Shown here: piece after piece, positions 7,276 through 16,920 of the stretch
Layout of the letters: each line of letters starts with the position of its first letter
Position numbering within the stretch: position 1 is the first letter of the stretch
From: Peptoniphilaceae bacterium
GTDB lineage: Bacteria; Bacillota; Clostridia; Tissierellales; Peptoniphilaceae
NCBI GenBank assembly: GCA_028723425.1
Contig: JAQYEZ010000047.1
Coordinates: forward strand, 1 to 37,606
Direction of reading: 5' to 3'
Length of the DNA stretch: 37,606 nucleotides
Notes under the pieces: model-generated
What the model was told of the DNA's origin: nothing
Seen by the model: the letters and a program-made list of their open reading frames with translations, nothing else
Database searches by the model: none
Translations under genes and position numbers: made by a program

Positions 7276-8736
7276 TTGAAAAAGATAAGAAATTATGTCA
7301 ATGGAGAGTGGAAAGATTCTAAAACAGAAGAATTTCTTGATGTATATAATCCTGGTAATGGAAAGGTTATAGGAAAATGTCCTTTAAGTACACAAGAAGA
7401 AACTAAGGAAGCAATAGAGGCGGCAGCTAAGACATTTGAAAGTTGGTCAAAGGTTCCTGTTACCAAAAGAGCTAAAATTTTATTTAAGCTACAAAATATA
7501 CTTGTAGATCATCAAGATGAACTTGCAGATTTAATAACTGAAGAAAACGGTAAAAATCATTCAGATGCTTATGGAGAAGTAGGAAGAGGAATAGAAAACG
7601 TAGAACATGCGGCATCTATAGTAAATTTGCTTATGGGAGATTCACTTTCTACTATAGCTACAGATGTAGATGTCACAAATTATAAGTATCCTATAGGTGT
7701 CATTGGCTGCATATGTCCATTTAATTTTCCTATGATGGTTCCATTTTGGATGTTTCCTATGGCAATAGCTTGTGGTAATACGGTTGTTTTAAAACCATCA
7801 GAAAAAACTCCAATCCTTACTCAAAGAATCATTGAATTATGTGAAGAAGCTGGCCTACCAAAAGGCGTTTTAAACGTTGTTAATGGAGGAAGTGAAGTCG
7901 TTAATGAAATTTTAGTAAATCCAAACATAGTTGGAGTTTCATTTGTAGGAAGCAAAAATGTTGGAGAATATGTATATCATACAGCCAGTGCTCATAATAA
8001 AAGAGTTCAAGTTCTAGGCGGAGCCAAGAATCATACAGTCATATTAAAAGACTGTGATATGGAAGATACAATTAAAAAGGTAATTGGTGGAGCATTTGGG
8101 TCTGCCGGACAAAGGTGCATGGCTGGATCAGTAATTTTAGTTGAAAATGAAATTGCAGATGAATTTGTAGAAAAGTTTACTTTAGCTGCAAAAAAATTGA
8201 AAATAGGAGATGCATCTAGTCAAAGCGATGTTGATTTAGGACCAGTTATAAGAAAAGAAGCTCAAGAAAGAACTTTCAACTATATACAATCAGGTGTGGA
8301 TCAAGGAGCTACTTTAGTATTAGATGGAAGAAAGAATATTCCAAGCGAAGGATTCTTCGTTGGACCAACAATTTTAGACAATTGTACAACCGAGATGAAA
8401 GTTTGGAAAGATGAAATTTTTGCACCTGTAGTATCAATCATTAGAGTAAAAAATTTAAAAAGTGCTATTGATATAGCTAAGAAACATGAATTAGCAAATG
8501 GAGCATGCTTGTTTACAAATAATGCAAAAGCTATCAGATACTTTAGGGAAAATATTCCTGCAGGAATGATAGGCATCAATTTAGGAGTACCTGCACCTGT
8601 GGCATTTTATTCATTCTCTGGCTGGAAAAATTCTTTTTATGGTGATTTACATGCAAATGGAAAAGACGCTGTCTATTTCTATACTAGAAGAAAAGTTGTA
8701 ACTGCTCAATTAAGAACAGGGGGATTTGAAGAATAA
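7276..8736 (+). CDS. iolA: Methylmalonate/malonate semialdehyde dehydrogenase (acylating)
   Basis: The 486-residue CoA-acylating aldehyde dehydrogenase oxidises malonic semialdehyde to acetyl-CoA and CO2 with NAD, the last step of the inositol pathway. Visible features are the NAD-binding KPSEKTP and [12 protein letters not shown] segments and catalytic Cys281 in [11 protein letters not shown]. The catalytic glutamate of ordinary ALDHs is absent in this family; the corresponding region reads [10 protein letters not shown]. Translation begins at TTG 7276, with GAGAGG nine bases upstream; no ATG fits better. The stop overlaps the iolC start by one base, implying coupled translation. Confidence 0.93.
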   Translation: MKKIRNYVNGEWKDSKTEEFLDVYNPGNGKVIGKCPLSTQEETKEAIEAAAKTFESWSKVPVTKRAKILFKLQNILVDHQDELADLITEENGKNHSDAYGEVGRGIENVEHAASIVNLLMGDSLSTIATDVDVTNYKYPIGVIGCICPFNFPMMVPFWMFPMAIACGNTVVLKPSEKTPILTQRIIELCEEAGLPKGVLNVVNGGSEVVNEILVNPNIVGVSFVGSKNVGEYVYHTASAHNKRVQVLGGAKNHTVILKDCDMEDTIKKVIGGAFGSAGQRCMAGSVILVENEIADEFVEKFTLAAKKLKIGDASSQSDVDLGPVIRKEAQERTFNYIQSGVDQGATLVLDGRKNIPSEGFFVGPTILDNCTTEMKVWKDEIFAPVVSIIRVKNLKSAIDIAKKHELANGACLFTNNAKAIRYFRENIPAGMIGINLGVPAPVAFYSFSGWKNSFYGDLHANGKDAVYFYTRRKVVTAQLRTGGFEE

Positions 8737-9776
8737 TGAAATACATTAACTTTCCTGAAGATAGGCAATTTGATATTGTCTGTCTGGGGAGAATAGCTGT
8801 AGATTTAAATCCCGTTCCTGAGGAAGGATTTAAGCCTTTAAAAGATGTAAAAAGATTTGAAAAATACATTGGAGGCTCTACTGTTAACACTGCTATAGGT
8901 GTTAACAGACACGGTCTTTCAGTTGGCCTTATGGCAAAAATTTCAGACGATCAATTTGGAGATTTTGCCCTAGATTTTTTAAACAATGAAAAGAATATAG
9001 ATACAAGTCAGATAAAAAGAGCTAAAAACGGTGAAAAAATAGGTCTAACTTTTACTGAAATGCTAGCAGAAAATGAAAGCAACATATTAATGTATAGAAA
9101 TAAAATAGCGGACTTATCAATTGATACTGACGATATAAGCTATGACTATATTAAAAAATCTAAAGCAATTTTAATTTCAGGGACGGCCTTGGCAGAATCA
9201 CCATCTAGGGATGCCGTATTAAAAGCTGTTATCTTGGCAAAAAAGGCTGGTTGTAAAATTATTTTTGATATAGATTTTAGAAATTATAACTGGAAAAATT
9301 ATGATGAGATAGCTATTTATTATTCAATAGTTGCTTCTAATGCAGATATAATTATGGGATCAAGAGAAGAGTTTGATTTAACAGAAAAATTAATTACTGA
9401 CAAAAAATTTACAGACCAAGAAAGCGCAAACTATTGGTTTAAAAAAGGAGCAGAGATACTTGTAATAAAGCATGGAAAAGAAGGGTCTAAGGCATTTACT
9501 AAAAATGGCGAAAGTTACTCTATAAAACCATTCCCAGTAAAATCTAGGAAAGGATTTGGTGGTGGCGACGGATATGCCTCTGGATTTTTATATGCCTTAT
9601 TTAATGATTATGAAATGATAGAATGCCTAGAGATTGCATCTGCAGAAGCATCTATGATGGTTAGAAGCAATAATTGTTCAGAAGACTTGCCTAATACACA
9701 AGAAGTGAAAAAATTCATTGAAGAAACAAAAAAAGAATATGGTGAATTTGTTGCTAGAGGAGATATAAATGACTAG
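8736..9776 (+). CDS. iolC: 5-dehydro-2-deoxygluconokinase
   Basis: This 346-residue PfkB/ribokinase-family enzyme phosphorylates 2-deoxy-5-keto-gluconate with ATP. N-terminal GRIAVDLNP and GGSTVNTAIGVNRHGL form the substrate-binding start. The C-terminal PfkB signature is GFGGGDGYASGF, with the catalytic base at Asp278. The second glycine-rich element is a variant of the common GAGD. The gene starts within the iolA stop codon and overlaps iolD by eight bases. Place in the iol operon settles the substrate among PfkB kinases. Confidence 0.92.
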   Translation: MKYINFPEDRQFDIVCLGRIAVDLNPVPEEGFKPLKDVKRFEKYIGGSTVNTAIGVNRHGLSVGLMAKISDDQFGDFALDFLNNEKNIDTSQIKRAKNGEKIGLTFTEMLAENESNILMYRNKIADLSIDTDDISYDYIKKSKAILISGTALAESPSRDAVLKAVILAKKAGCKIIFDIDFRNYNWKNYDEIAIYYSIVASNADIIMGSREEFDLTEKLITDKKFTDQESANYWFKKGAEILVIKHGKEGSKAFTKNGESYSIKPFPVKSRKGFGGGDGYASGFLYALFNDYEMIECLEIASAEASMMVRSNNCSEDLPNTQEVKKFIEETKKEYGEFVARGDIND

Positions 9777-11691
9777 ATTAACCACAGCTCAAGCTATTAT
9801 TAAATTTTTGGATAATCAATATATTAACTATGACGGTAAGATAACAAAATTTGTTGATGGGATGTTTACAATTTTTGGCCATGGTATGGCAGTAGGACTA
9901 GGTCAAGCCTTGGACGAAAGAGGACACAATTTAAATGTTTATCAAGGAAGAAATGAACAAGGGATGTGTCATGTAGCTATAGCCTATGCCAAACAAAATA
10001 ATAGGAAAAAAATTATAGCTTGCACAGCATCAGTTGGACCAGGATCAGCTAATATGGTCACTGCTGCAGCTTCTGCAACAGTTAATAATATACCTTTGTT
10101 ATTGTTCCCATCAGATACTTTTGCTTCTAGACAACCTGATCCTGTTTTGCAACAAGTACAACAAGCCTACGATCTTACTATAACTACAAATGATGCCTTT
10201 AAGCCAGTAAGTAGATATTGGGATAGGATAAATAGGCCAGAACAAGTTATGACTGCTTTAATTAATGCTATGAGAGTATTAACAGATCCTAGTCAAACTG
10301 GAGCCTGTGTAATTTGTTTACCTCAAGACGTTGAAGGTGAAGCTTATGATTATCCAGATTATTTCTTTAAAAAGAGAATTCATAAAATTTCAAGAACACT
10401 ACCTACACAAACAGATATAGAAGAAGCGATAGAAGCTATAAGAAAGTCTAAAAATCCTATAGCAATTATTGGTGGTGGTGTAAAGTATTCAGAAGCTTCA
10501 AAAGAAGTTTTGGAATTTTTAGAAAAATATAAGATACCTTTTGGAGAAACTCAAGCAGGTAAAAGTGCACTAAAATCTTCATCAGACATGTGCCTAGGTG
10601 GAATAGGAGTAACAGGAACTTATGCTGCAAACGTTATAGCAAAAAAAGCAGACCTAATTTTAAGCATAGGCTCAAGGATGACTGATTTTACAACAAGTTC
10701 AAAGTGGTTATTCCAAAATAAAGATGTAAAAATAGTATCTTTAAACATAAATAGATTTGATGCTTATAAAATGGATGCTATACAAGTAGTAGCTGATGCA
10801 AAAGAAGGAATAAAAGCCTTAGATGAGTGTTTAGGAAAATATAATTATAAGTCATCATATGAAGGAGAAATAAAAGAAGCAAAAGATGTTTGGGATAAAG
10901 AGGTAGAAAGATTAAAAAATTATAGGTATGAAGACCAAGGTTTCACACCTTTGATAAAAAATATGGATCCTAGAACAATAGAAGAATTTGTAAATTTGAC
11001 TGGAGGAAAAATAACACAAACATCGGCAATATTAAAATTAAACGAATTTATGGGCGAAGATGGAATAGTAATAACTGCTGGTGGATCTTTACCAAGTGAC
11101 TTACAAAGGTTGTGGACTACAGATAAAATAGGGGGATATCATGCAGAGTATGGATATTCCTGTATGGGCTATGAAGTTTCGGCAGCTTTAGGAGTAAAGA
11201 TGGCTGAAAAGGACAGTGAGGTTTATGCTGTAGTCGGAGATGGTAGCTTCCAAATGTTACATAGTGAAATGTCTACCATAATTCAAGAAGGCAAAAAGGT
11301 CTATATAGTTGTCTTTGATAATGCAGGTTTTGGCTGCATAAATAATTTAGAGATGAATAATGCGGTTGGTAGTCTTGCTACAGAATTTAGATATAAAAAC
11401 GGAAACTACCCAGAAGGAAATTTAATAACAACTGATTACGCTAAAATAGCAGAGGGATTTGGTTGGAAATCTTATACAGCTAGAACTTTGGAAGAATTTG
11501 AAGCTGCTTTAATAAAATCAAAGAATGATGACAAACCAGTTTTATTTGATTTGAAAGTTATACCAAAAACAATGATTGATGGATATGAAGCTTGGTGGAA
11601 TGTAGGAGTTGCTGAAGTATCAAAAAATGAAAAACAAATGGAAGTATGGGAAAGCACTAAAAAAGCAAGAAATCAAGCTAGAAAATATTAA
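9769..11691 (+). CDS. iolD: 3D-(3,5/4)-trihydroxycyclohexane-1,2-dione hydrolase
   Basis: The 640-residue thiamine-diphosphate enzyme opens the ring of the diketo intermediate to give 5-deoxy-glucuronate. It has the three-domain acetolactate-synthase fold. The N-terminal PYR domain has the catalytic-glutamate segment GRNEQGMCHVAIAYA. A central domain follows, and the C-terminal PP domain has the ThDP/Mg motif GDGSFQMLHSE running to NNLEMNN (about residues 490-520). The ATG lies inside iolC, with GGAG upstream. Length and motifs are standard for IolD. Confidence 0.94.
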   Translation: MTRLTTAQAIIKFLDNQYINYDGKITKFVDGMFTIFGHGMAVGLGQALDERGHNLNVYQGRNEQGMCHVAIAYAKQNNRKKIIACTASVGPGSANMVTAAASATVNNIPLLLFPSDTFASRQPDPVLQQVQQAYDLTITTNDAFKPVSRYWDRINRPEQVMTALINAMRVLTDPSQTGACVICLPQDVEGEAYDYPDYFFKKRIHKISRTLPTQTDIEEAIEAIRKSKNPIAIIGGGVKYSEASKEVLEFLEKYKIPFGETQAGKSALKSSSDMCLGGIGVTGTYAANVIAKKADLILSIGSRMTDFTTSSKWLFQNKDVKIVSLNINRFDAYKMDAIQVVADAKEGIKALDECLGKYNYKSSYEGEIKEAKDVWDKEVERLKNYRYEDQGFTPLIKNMDPRTIEEFVNLTGGKITQTSAILKLNEFMGEDGIVITAGGSLPSDLQRLWTTDKIGGYHAEYGYSCMGYEVSAALGVKMAEKDSEVYAVVGDGSFQMLHSEMSTIIQEGKKVYIVVFDNAGFGCINNLEMNNAVGSLATEFRYKNGNYPEGNLITTDYAKIAEGFGWKSYTARTLEEFEAALIKSKNDDKPVLFDLKVIPKTMIDGYEAWWNVGVAEVSKNEKQMEVWESTKKARNQARKY

Positions 11692-11711
11692 ATATCAAAA
11701 AGGAGAAAAAT

Positions 11712-12614
11712 ATGACAATAAAATTAGCGTGTGCACCAATTGCTTGGACAAATGATGATTTGCCAGAATTAGGTAAAGAGAATACATTCGAACAATGTAT
11801 TTCAGAAATGTCTTTAGCAGGATATCAAGGAACAGAAGTTGGTAACAAATATCCAAGAGATCCTAATATTCTTCATAAATATTTGGATATTAGAAATCTT
11901 GAAGTTGCTTCAGCTTGGTTTTCAGCTTACTTAACAACAAAACCATATGAAGAAACAGAAAAAGCCTTTATAGAACATAGAGACTTCTTACATGCTATGG
12001 GAGCAAAAGTTATTGTTGTTGCAGAACAAGGCCATAGCGTTCAAGGCATGGAAGATGTACCTGTATTTGATGGAAAACCTTATTTTACAGATGAAGAATG
12101 GAAAAAATTAGCAGAAGGATTAAACAAATTAGGTGACTTGGCTCTAGAAAAAGGAATGAAGATAGTATATCACCATCATATGGGAACAGGAGTTCAAACA
12201 AGCGAAGAAGTTGATAAACTAATGGAATTAACTGATCCAAATAAAGTTTTCTTATTATATGATACAGGACATTTAGTATTCTCTGGAGAAGATCCTATAG
12301 AATTTTATAAGAAATATTCAGACAGAATAAAACATATTCATTTTAAGGATGTTAGACAAGATAAGGCAAGAGAAGCTAAAGAGAATAAATGGTCATTCTT
12401 AAAGGCAGTTAAAGAAGGAACCTTTACTGTACCATCTGATGGATGTATAGATTTTGAACCAATTTTAGATCTTATCTATGAAAGAGGTTATGATGGTTGG
12501 ATTGTAGTTGAAGCAGAACAAGACCCTGCCATAGCTAATCCATATTTATACCATAAGAAGGCAAAATCATATATAGACTTATTATTATTGAATAAACAAT
12601 TAAAATATAAATAA
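11712..12614 (+). CDS. iolE: Inosose (2-keto-myo-inositol) dehydratase
   Basis: The 300-residue AP-endonuclease-2-like TIM barrel dehydrates scyllo-inosose to the diketo substrate of IolD. N-terminal APIAWTNDDLPELG is the typical IolE opening. Metal-site motifs include YHHHMGTGVQT, LLYDTGHL, HIHFKDVR and VVEAEQDP. AAGGAG stands before the ATG, 20 bases after iolD. No anomalies are seen. Confidence 0.95.
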   Translation: MTIKLACAPIAWTNDDLPELGKENTFEQCISEMSLAGYQGTEVGNKYPRDPNILHKYLDIRNLEVASAWFSAYLTTKPYEETEKAFIEHRDFLHAMGAKVIVVAEQGHSVQGMEDVPVFDGKPYFTDEEWKKLAEGLNKLGDLALEKGMKIVYHHHMGTGVQTSEEVDKLMELTDPNKVFLLYDTGHLVFSGEDPIEFYKKYSDRIKHIHFKDVRQDKAREAKENKWSFLKAVKEGTFTVPSDGCIDFEPILDLIYERGYDGWIVVEAEQDPAIANPYLYHKKAKSYIDLLLLNKQLKYK

Positions 12615-12635
12615 ATTTAATAGTAAGGAGATTAT

Positions 12636-14246
12636 ATGTTTTTTGTAATAGCAAGTTTTGCTTTAGTAGTTACTCTTATAGGCTTTATAGCCTATAAGAA
12701 AACTAGAAGTATGGTTGATACCACTAATTCGGAAGGATATTTCCTAGGCGGTAAATCGTTAGCAGCTCCTGTTGTTGCAGGTACTATTATTATGACAAAT
12801 TTGTCTACAGAACAAATTGTTGGTCAAAATGGTCAAAGTTATGTTGCAGGAATGCAAGTAATGGCATGGGAAGTAACTGCTGCTATATCAATAGCACTCT
12901 TGGCGGCGATTTTTTTACCAAAATATTTTAGGTATGGAATCAATACAATATCTGACTTTCTAGAAATAAGATATGATACAGCAACCAAAAGAATTGTATC
13001 AATCCTATTCATTATTACTTATATGGTAAGCTTCATGCCTGTAGTCTTGTACTCAGGATCATTAGTATTTAATAAAATATTTCATGTTGATGAAATTTTA
13101 GGAGTAGATCCTATAATAGCAGTAGCAATTATGGCTATGTTTATTGGAGTTGTTGGAGTATTATATCTATTTTTAGGAGGAATGACTTTATCAGCCTATA
13201 GTGATACAATTTATCAATTTGGTCTAATAATTGGTGGTTTATCTATTCCATTTTTAGGCTTAAAAATTTTAGGTGATGGTAATTTTGTTCAAGGAGTTCA
13301 AAGTATGATTAATACTACACCTGAACTCTTAAATTCAATAGGAGCTATAGACTCAAACTATGTTCCTTGGCCTACTTTATTCACTGGAATGTTTTTTAAC
13401 AACTTATTTTTCTGGTGTACAAATCAAATGATTGTCCAAAAAGCATTTGCTGCTAGAAATTTAAAAGAAGCTCAAAAGGGAGCTATTATGGTAGGAGTCT
13501 TTAAAATATTTGGTGCCTTATTTTTAGTATTACCAGGAGTTGTAGCTAGAAATCTTTTTGGAGGCAAATTTATGGATTTACCAGATTCAGCTTATCCAAG
13601 TTTAGTAGTTGAAGTTTTGCCCCAATGGGCAATGGGCCTATTTGGAGCAGTAATCTTTGGAGCAATACTTTCTTCATTTGCTGGTAGTCTTAGTTCAACA
13701 AGCACTCTATTTGTTTTAGATTTCTACAAGCCAATGATCAATAGTGAGGCTACAGATGCTCAGATGACAAGAGTAGGAAGAATAGTAAATGTAGTACTTG
13801 GATTTACAGCTATAATAGTTGCACCTTTTATTTCAAAGGCGGGTGCTGGTCTATATGCTTTTGTTCAAGAATTTAACGGCTTATATAATATGCCACTTTT
13901 AATTATGATTTTTTGTGCATTTTATTATAATAAAGCAACGGCAAGCGCTGCAAAAACAACAATGATTTTCCATGTTATAGTATATTCATTGTCAAAAGTA
14001 TTTTTAAAACAAATACATTATCTTTATGTTTTAAGTATTTTATTTTTTGTAGACTTGCTAGTCATGATACTTGTAAGCAGACTTACAAGTAAGGGTAAGG
14101 TTCAATTTGATTTAAGTGAATTTTCAACAGCAACAGAAGTAGAAAATTCACAATGGGGAAAAGTAAAGATAGCGTCAATTTTAGTAACGTTAGTAGTAGT
14201 AGCAGTATACCTATTCTTCTCACCATTAGGTATAGCAAAAGTATAA
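12636..14246 (+). CDS. Sodium:solute symporter, probable inositol uptake
   Basis: The 536-residue protein of the SSS (SLC5/SGLT) family has about 13-14 hydrophobic spans. The family signature appears as FFWCTNQMIVQKAFAARNLKEAQKG, and the first span is followed by GYFLGGKSLAAP. It couples solute entry to sodium. Within the iol operon, between iolE and iolG, its likely cargo is myo-inositol or a stereoisomer, although SSS proteins span sugars, vitamins and acids and substrate cannot be read from sequence. AAGGAG lies close to the ATG. Confidence 0.85.
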   Translation: MFFVIASFALVVTLIGFIAYKKTRSMVDTTNSEGYFLGGKSLAAPVVAGTIIMTNLSTEQIVGQNGQSYVAGMQVMAWEVTAAISIALLAAIFLPKYFRYGINTISDFLEIRYDTATKRIVSILFIITYMVSFMPVVLYSGSLVFNKIFHVDEILGVDPIIAVAIMAMFIGVVGVLYLFLGGMTLSAYSDTIYQFGLIIGGLSIPFLGLKILGDGNFVQGVQSMINTTPELLNSIGAIDSNYVPWPTLFTGMFFNNLFFWCTNQMIVQKAFAARNLKEAQKGAIMVGVFKIFGALFLVLPGVVARNLFGGKFMDLPDSAYPSLVVEVLPQWAMGLFGAVIFGAILSSFAGSLSSTSTLFVLDFYKPMINSEATDAQMTRVGRIVNVVLGFTAIIVAPFISKAGAGLYAFVQEFNGLYNMPLLIMIFCAFYYNKATASAAKTTMIFHVIVYSLSKVFLKQIHYLYVLSILFFVDLLVMILVSRLTSKGKVQFDLSEFSTATEVENSQWGKVKIASILVTLVVVAVYLFFSPLGIAKV

Positions 14247-14265
14247 AAAAATTAAGGAGAAAAAG

Positions 14266-15270
14266 ATGAAAAAATTAAACGTTGGAATATTTGGAGCAGG
14301 TAGAATTGGACAAATTCATGCAAATAATTTATCAAGAAATCCTATTATCAATATAAAGAGAATTGTAGACCCTATGGCAGATAAACTTGGTGAATTTGAA
14401 AAACAAATAGGAATAAAAATAGAAACAGATCCACAAGTTATATTTGACGATGAAGAGATAGAGGCAGTTTTAATTTGTACACCAACAGATACCCATGTTG
14501 ATTATATAATAAAATCTGCAAAGGCAGGCAAACACATATTTTGTGAAAAACCTGTAAGTTTATCAGACGAAGAATCTATGAGAGCTTATAAGGCCGTTAA
14601 GGAAGCTGGCGTAAAATTCCAAATAGGCGTTAACAGAAGATATGATAGGAACTTTGCATATGTTAAAAAAATGGTTGATGAAGGCAAAGTTGGAAAATTG
14701 GAACTTTTGAGAGTTGATTCTAGAGATCCAGAACCACCTTCACTTGATTATGTAAAATCTTCAGGTGGTTTATTTATGGATATGATGATTCATGACTTTG
14801 ATATGGCTAGATATATTTCAAATCAAGAAATAACAGAAGTATATGTAAATGCAGATGCAATAGTTAATAAAGACATCAAAGATATAGATGTTGATACAGC
14901 TATTGTAAACTTAAAATTCAGTGACGGAGCAATAGGAGTAATTTTAAATAGTAGAAGAGCAGAATATGGATATGATCAAAGATTAGAAGCTTTTGGATCT
15001 AAAGGAACTGCTATGGTAGAAAATGACCTAGATGCAAATGTTATATATGCCGATAAAGACGGTTATCATACACCAAATCCACAATATTTCTTCTTAGAAA
15101 GATATACACAATCTTATATAGATGAAGTAAATGACTTTGCTCAAGCAGTATTTGAAGATAGACAAACAAGTGTTACTTTTGATGATGCTATCATGGCCCA
15201 AAGATGTGCGATTGCAGCAAAAGAATCACTAGATACTAAAAAACCTGTAAAAGTTAGGATGATTGATTAA
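14266..15270 (+). CDS. iolG: myo-Inositol 2-dehydrogenase
   Basis: The 334-residue GFO/IDH/MocA-family oxidoreductase oxidises myo-inositol to scyllo-inosose with NAD, the entry step of the pathway. Rossmann motif GAGRIGQIHANNL begins the protein. The EKP motif (FCEKPVSLS) supplies the catalytic lysine. GGLFMDMMIHDFDMARY holds the Asp and His of the active site and is the IolG-typical form. AAGGAG precedes the ATG, and its stop overlaps the next ATG by one base. A second paralogue lies 320 bases downstream; of the two this one looks more like classical IolG. Confidence 0.9.
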   Translation: MKKLNVGIFGAGRIGQIHANNLSRNPIINIKRIVDPMADKLGEFEKQIGIKIETDPQVIFDDEEIEAVLICTPTDTHVDYIIKSAKAGKHIFCEKPVSLSDEESMRAYKAVKEAGVKFQIGVNRRYDRNFAYVKKMVDEGKVGKLELLRVDSRDPEPPSLDYVKSSGGLFMDMMIHDFDMARYISNQEITEVYVNADAIVNKDIKDIDVDTAIVNLKFSDGAIGVILNSRRAEYGYDQRLEAFGSKGTAMVENDLDANVIYADKDGYHTPNPQYFFLERYTQSYIDEVNDFAQAVFEDRQTSVTFDDAIMAQRCAIAAKESLDTKKPVKVRMID

Positions 15271-15578
15271 TGTCAAAAAACATATTGATTATAGCAGAAA
15301 CAGGCATATCATCTAAACTATTTTTAGAAAAATTTGAAAATTTCTTAAACTACGCCTCTTCAAATTCAAAGGTTGAGCTTACTAGTTTAAATGATTTTGT
15401 TGAGAATCTAGACAATGAAAAATATACAAATGTCTTATTAGCACCAAATGCACATGTTTTAGAAGTTCATGTCAAAGATTATTTGAACAGGGTAAAATCA
15501 GATGCCAAAGTTTCTCTGATATCAGAAAAAGATTATATGATGATGAATGTTGAAAAAATAGTGATAGATTTATTATAG
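15270..15578 (+). CDS. PTS lactose/cellobiose EIIB-like protein without the active-site cysteine
   Basis: The 102-residue protein follows the EIIB plan of the lactose/cellobiose PTS family. It opens with beta strand ILIIAETGISSKLFLEKF, then a central NVLLAPNAHVLEVHVKDYL that aligns with the EIIB DVVLLGPQ...L block, and ends with KDYMMMNVEKIVIDLL, like the usual DYGxMNGEKVL ending. EIIB proteins are phosphorylated on a cysteine in the first loop (CxAGMS). Here that position is alanine (IAETGIS, residue 9), and the protein has no cysteine at all. No EIIA or EIIC is nearby; uptake appears to use a sodium symporter. Phosphotransfer is therefore not expected, and a regulatory or scaffold role is possible. 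It is coupled to iolG by a one-base overlap. Homology is my reading of the pattern; function is unknown. Confidence 0.65.
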   Translation: MSKNILIIAETGISSKLFLEKFENFLNYASSNSKVELTSLNDFVENLDNEKYTNVLLAPNAHVLEVHVKDYLNRVKSDAKVSLISEKDYMMMNVEKIVIDLL

Positions 15579-15590
15579 GAGATTAGGGCA

Positions 15591-16595
15591 ATGATTAATA
15601 TTGGACATATAGGTCTAGGAAGAATGGGAGAATTTCACGCTAGAACCTTAAAATCTTTACCAAATGCAAATTTATATGCAATTTGTGATTTAGATGAGAA
15701 AAAATTAAATGAAATTTCAGATCAATTAGAAGTTGAACATAGGTATACAGACTTTGATGAGATGATAAAAGATGAAAATATAGATGCAATAACTATAGCA
15801 TCTCCTTCTCATTTACACACCCAATTTATAACTAAGGCATTAAATGCAGGCAAACATGTTTTTTCTGAAAAACCATTAGGAGTTACAGTTGAAGAATGCA
15901 AAAAAGCAGAAAAAGCTGTAGAAGCAAATCCAGACAAAATCTTTATGCTTGGTTTTATGAGGAGATTTGATAAATCATACAGATATGCTAAGGAGGCAAT
16001 TGATCAAGGAAAAATCGGAAAAGTTTATATGGTAAGATCATACTCTCAAGATCCGACATCAGCTATAGAGGGAGCTATAAAATTTGGACCACATAGTGGT
16101 GGAGAGTTTCTTGATATGTGTGTTCATGACATAGATTTGATAAGGTGGTATACATCGGCAGAACCTAAGCAAGTATGGGCGATAGGAGGCTGCTATGCTT
16201 ATGATGAATTCAAAGATTGGAATGATGGCGATAATGTCTCTGCTCTATTAAAATTAGACAATGATGCAATGGCCTTCTTGTTTGCAGGTAGAACTGCCCC
16301 ACATGGTTATAATGTGGAAACAGAAATTATGGGCACAGAAGGAATATTAAGAATTGGATCAGTTCCACAAGCAAATATGGTTGAAATTTTAGATAATAAA
16401 GGCGTAAGAAAAGAAATATCTCAATCATTTATTGAAAGATTTGGAGATAGCTTCAAAGCTGAATTAAAAGAATTTGTAGATTGCATTGAGAAAAATAGAA
16501 AGCCTGAAATAACAGTTTATGATGGAACAAGAGTATCAGAGATAGCATACAAATGCAAAGAATCATTTGAAACAGGAAAATTAATTAATATTTAA
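15591..16595 (+). CDS. Second inositol dehydrogenase (IolG-like)
   Basis: The 334-residue GFO/IDH/MocA oxidoreductase has Rossmann motif GLGRMGEFHARTL, catalytic EKP (FSEKPLGVT) and GGEFLDMCVHDIDLIRWY with the Asp/His active-site pair. It is a paralogue of the iolG two genes upstream but clearly diverged. In other bacteria, additional copies act on scyllo-inositol, D-chiro-inositol or rare sugars, so the pair may broaden the range of inositol isomers used. AGGAG lies upstream of the ATG. It is the last gene before a strong terminator-like hairpin. The precise substrate cannot be set from sequence. Confidence 0.85.
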   Translation: MINIGHIGLGRMGEFHARTLKSLPNANLYAICDLDEKKLNEISDQLEVEHRYTDFDEMIKDENIDAITIASPSHLHTQFITKALNAGKHVFSEKPLGVTVEECKKAEKAVEANPDKIFMLGFMRRFDKSYRYAKEAIDQGKIGKVYMVRSYSQDPTSAIEGAIKFGPHSGGEFLDMCVHDIDLIRWYTSAEPKQVWAIGGCYAYDEFKDWNDGDNVSALLKLDNDAMAFLFAGRTAPHGYNVETEIMGTEGILRIGSVPQANMVEILDNKGVRKEISQSFIERFGDSFKAELKEFVDCIEKNRKPEITVYDGTRVSEIAYKCKESFETGKLINI

Positions 16596-16603
16596 TGAAT
16601 TGT

Positions 16604-16690
16604 AAAGACTGCTTTTAAATTAAGGAGACCGCTTAGATGATTTTAAGTTAATCTTTTGAGGTTTATCTTAATAAGCAGTCTTTTTTTTAT
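16604..16690 (+). terminator. Large hairpin terminator of the iol operon
   Basis: Outer arms AAAGACTGCTT (16604-16614) and AAGCAGTCTTT (16673-16683) are followed by a T run. A second helix, ATTAAG/CTTAAT, extends the stem. The loop contains AAGGAG and an ATG that opens only a four-codon frame, which is probably coincidental. Confidence 0.8.
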
Positions 16691-16920
16691 TTTAACATTT
16701 ACAAAATGCCATTGGATACTATAGACTGGCATAATGGAATGATAAAAGAGGCTACTGGAGACTATAAAGCATAATGTTTACTGTTTTAACTATCTACCTA
16801 AAGATAAATTTAAAGCATTCTTCTATCTATGCCAAATTATTTTCTTTTTTACAATAATAAAGTAAAATACTTATAAATGAAGACACTTAAAAGGTAGTTA
16901 ATAATTAAGAGGAGATATAA
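16691..16920 (+). other. Intergenic region upstream of thrS
   Basis: About 230 bp separate the iol terminator from thrS. A 22-codon frame (16706-16774, MPLDTIDWHNGMIKEATGDY...) has no RBS and no recognised relative; it may be a gene remnant. No T-box leader, with its conserved GGTGGNACCGCG-like element and terminator, is seen before thrS. I could not assign a convincing promoter. Confidence 0.5.

Noticed and set aside
16706-16774. 22-codon frame MPLDTIDWHNGM...
   Set aside because: It has no RBS and no recognised relative; it may be a remnant, but it is too short to call a gene.
16691-16920. T-box riboswitch in front of thrS
   Set aside because: Many Firmicute thrS genes have one, but the conserved T-box core and a paired terminator are not present in this leader.
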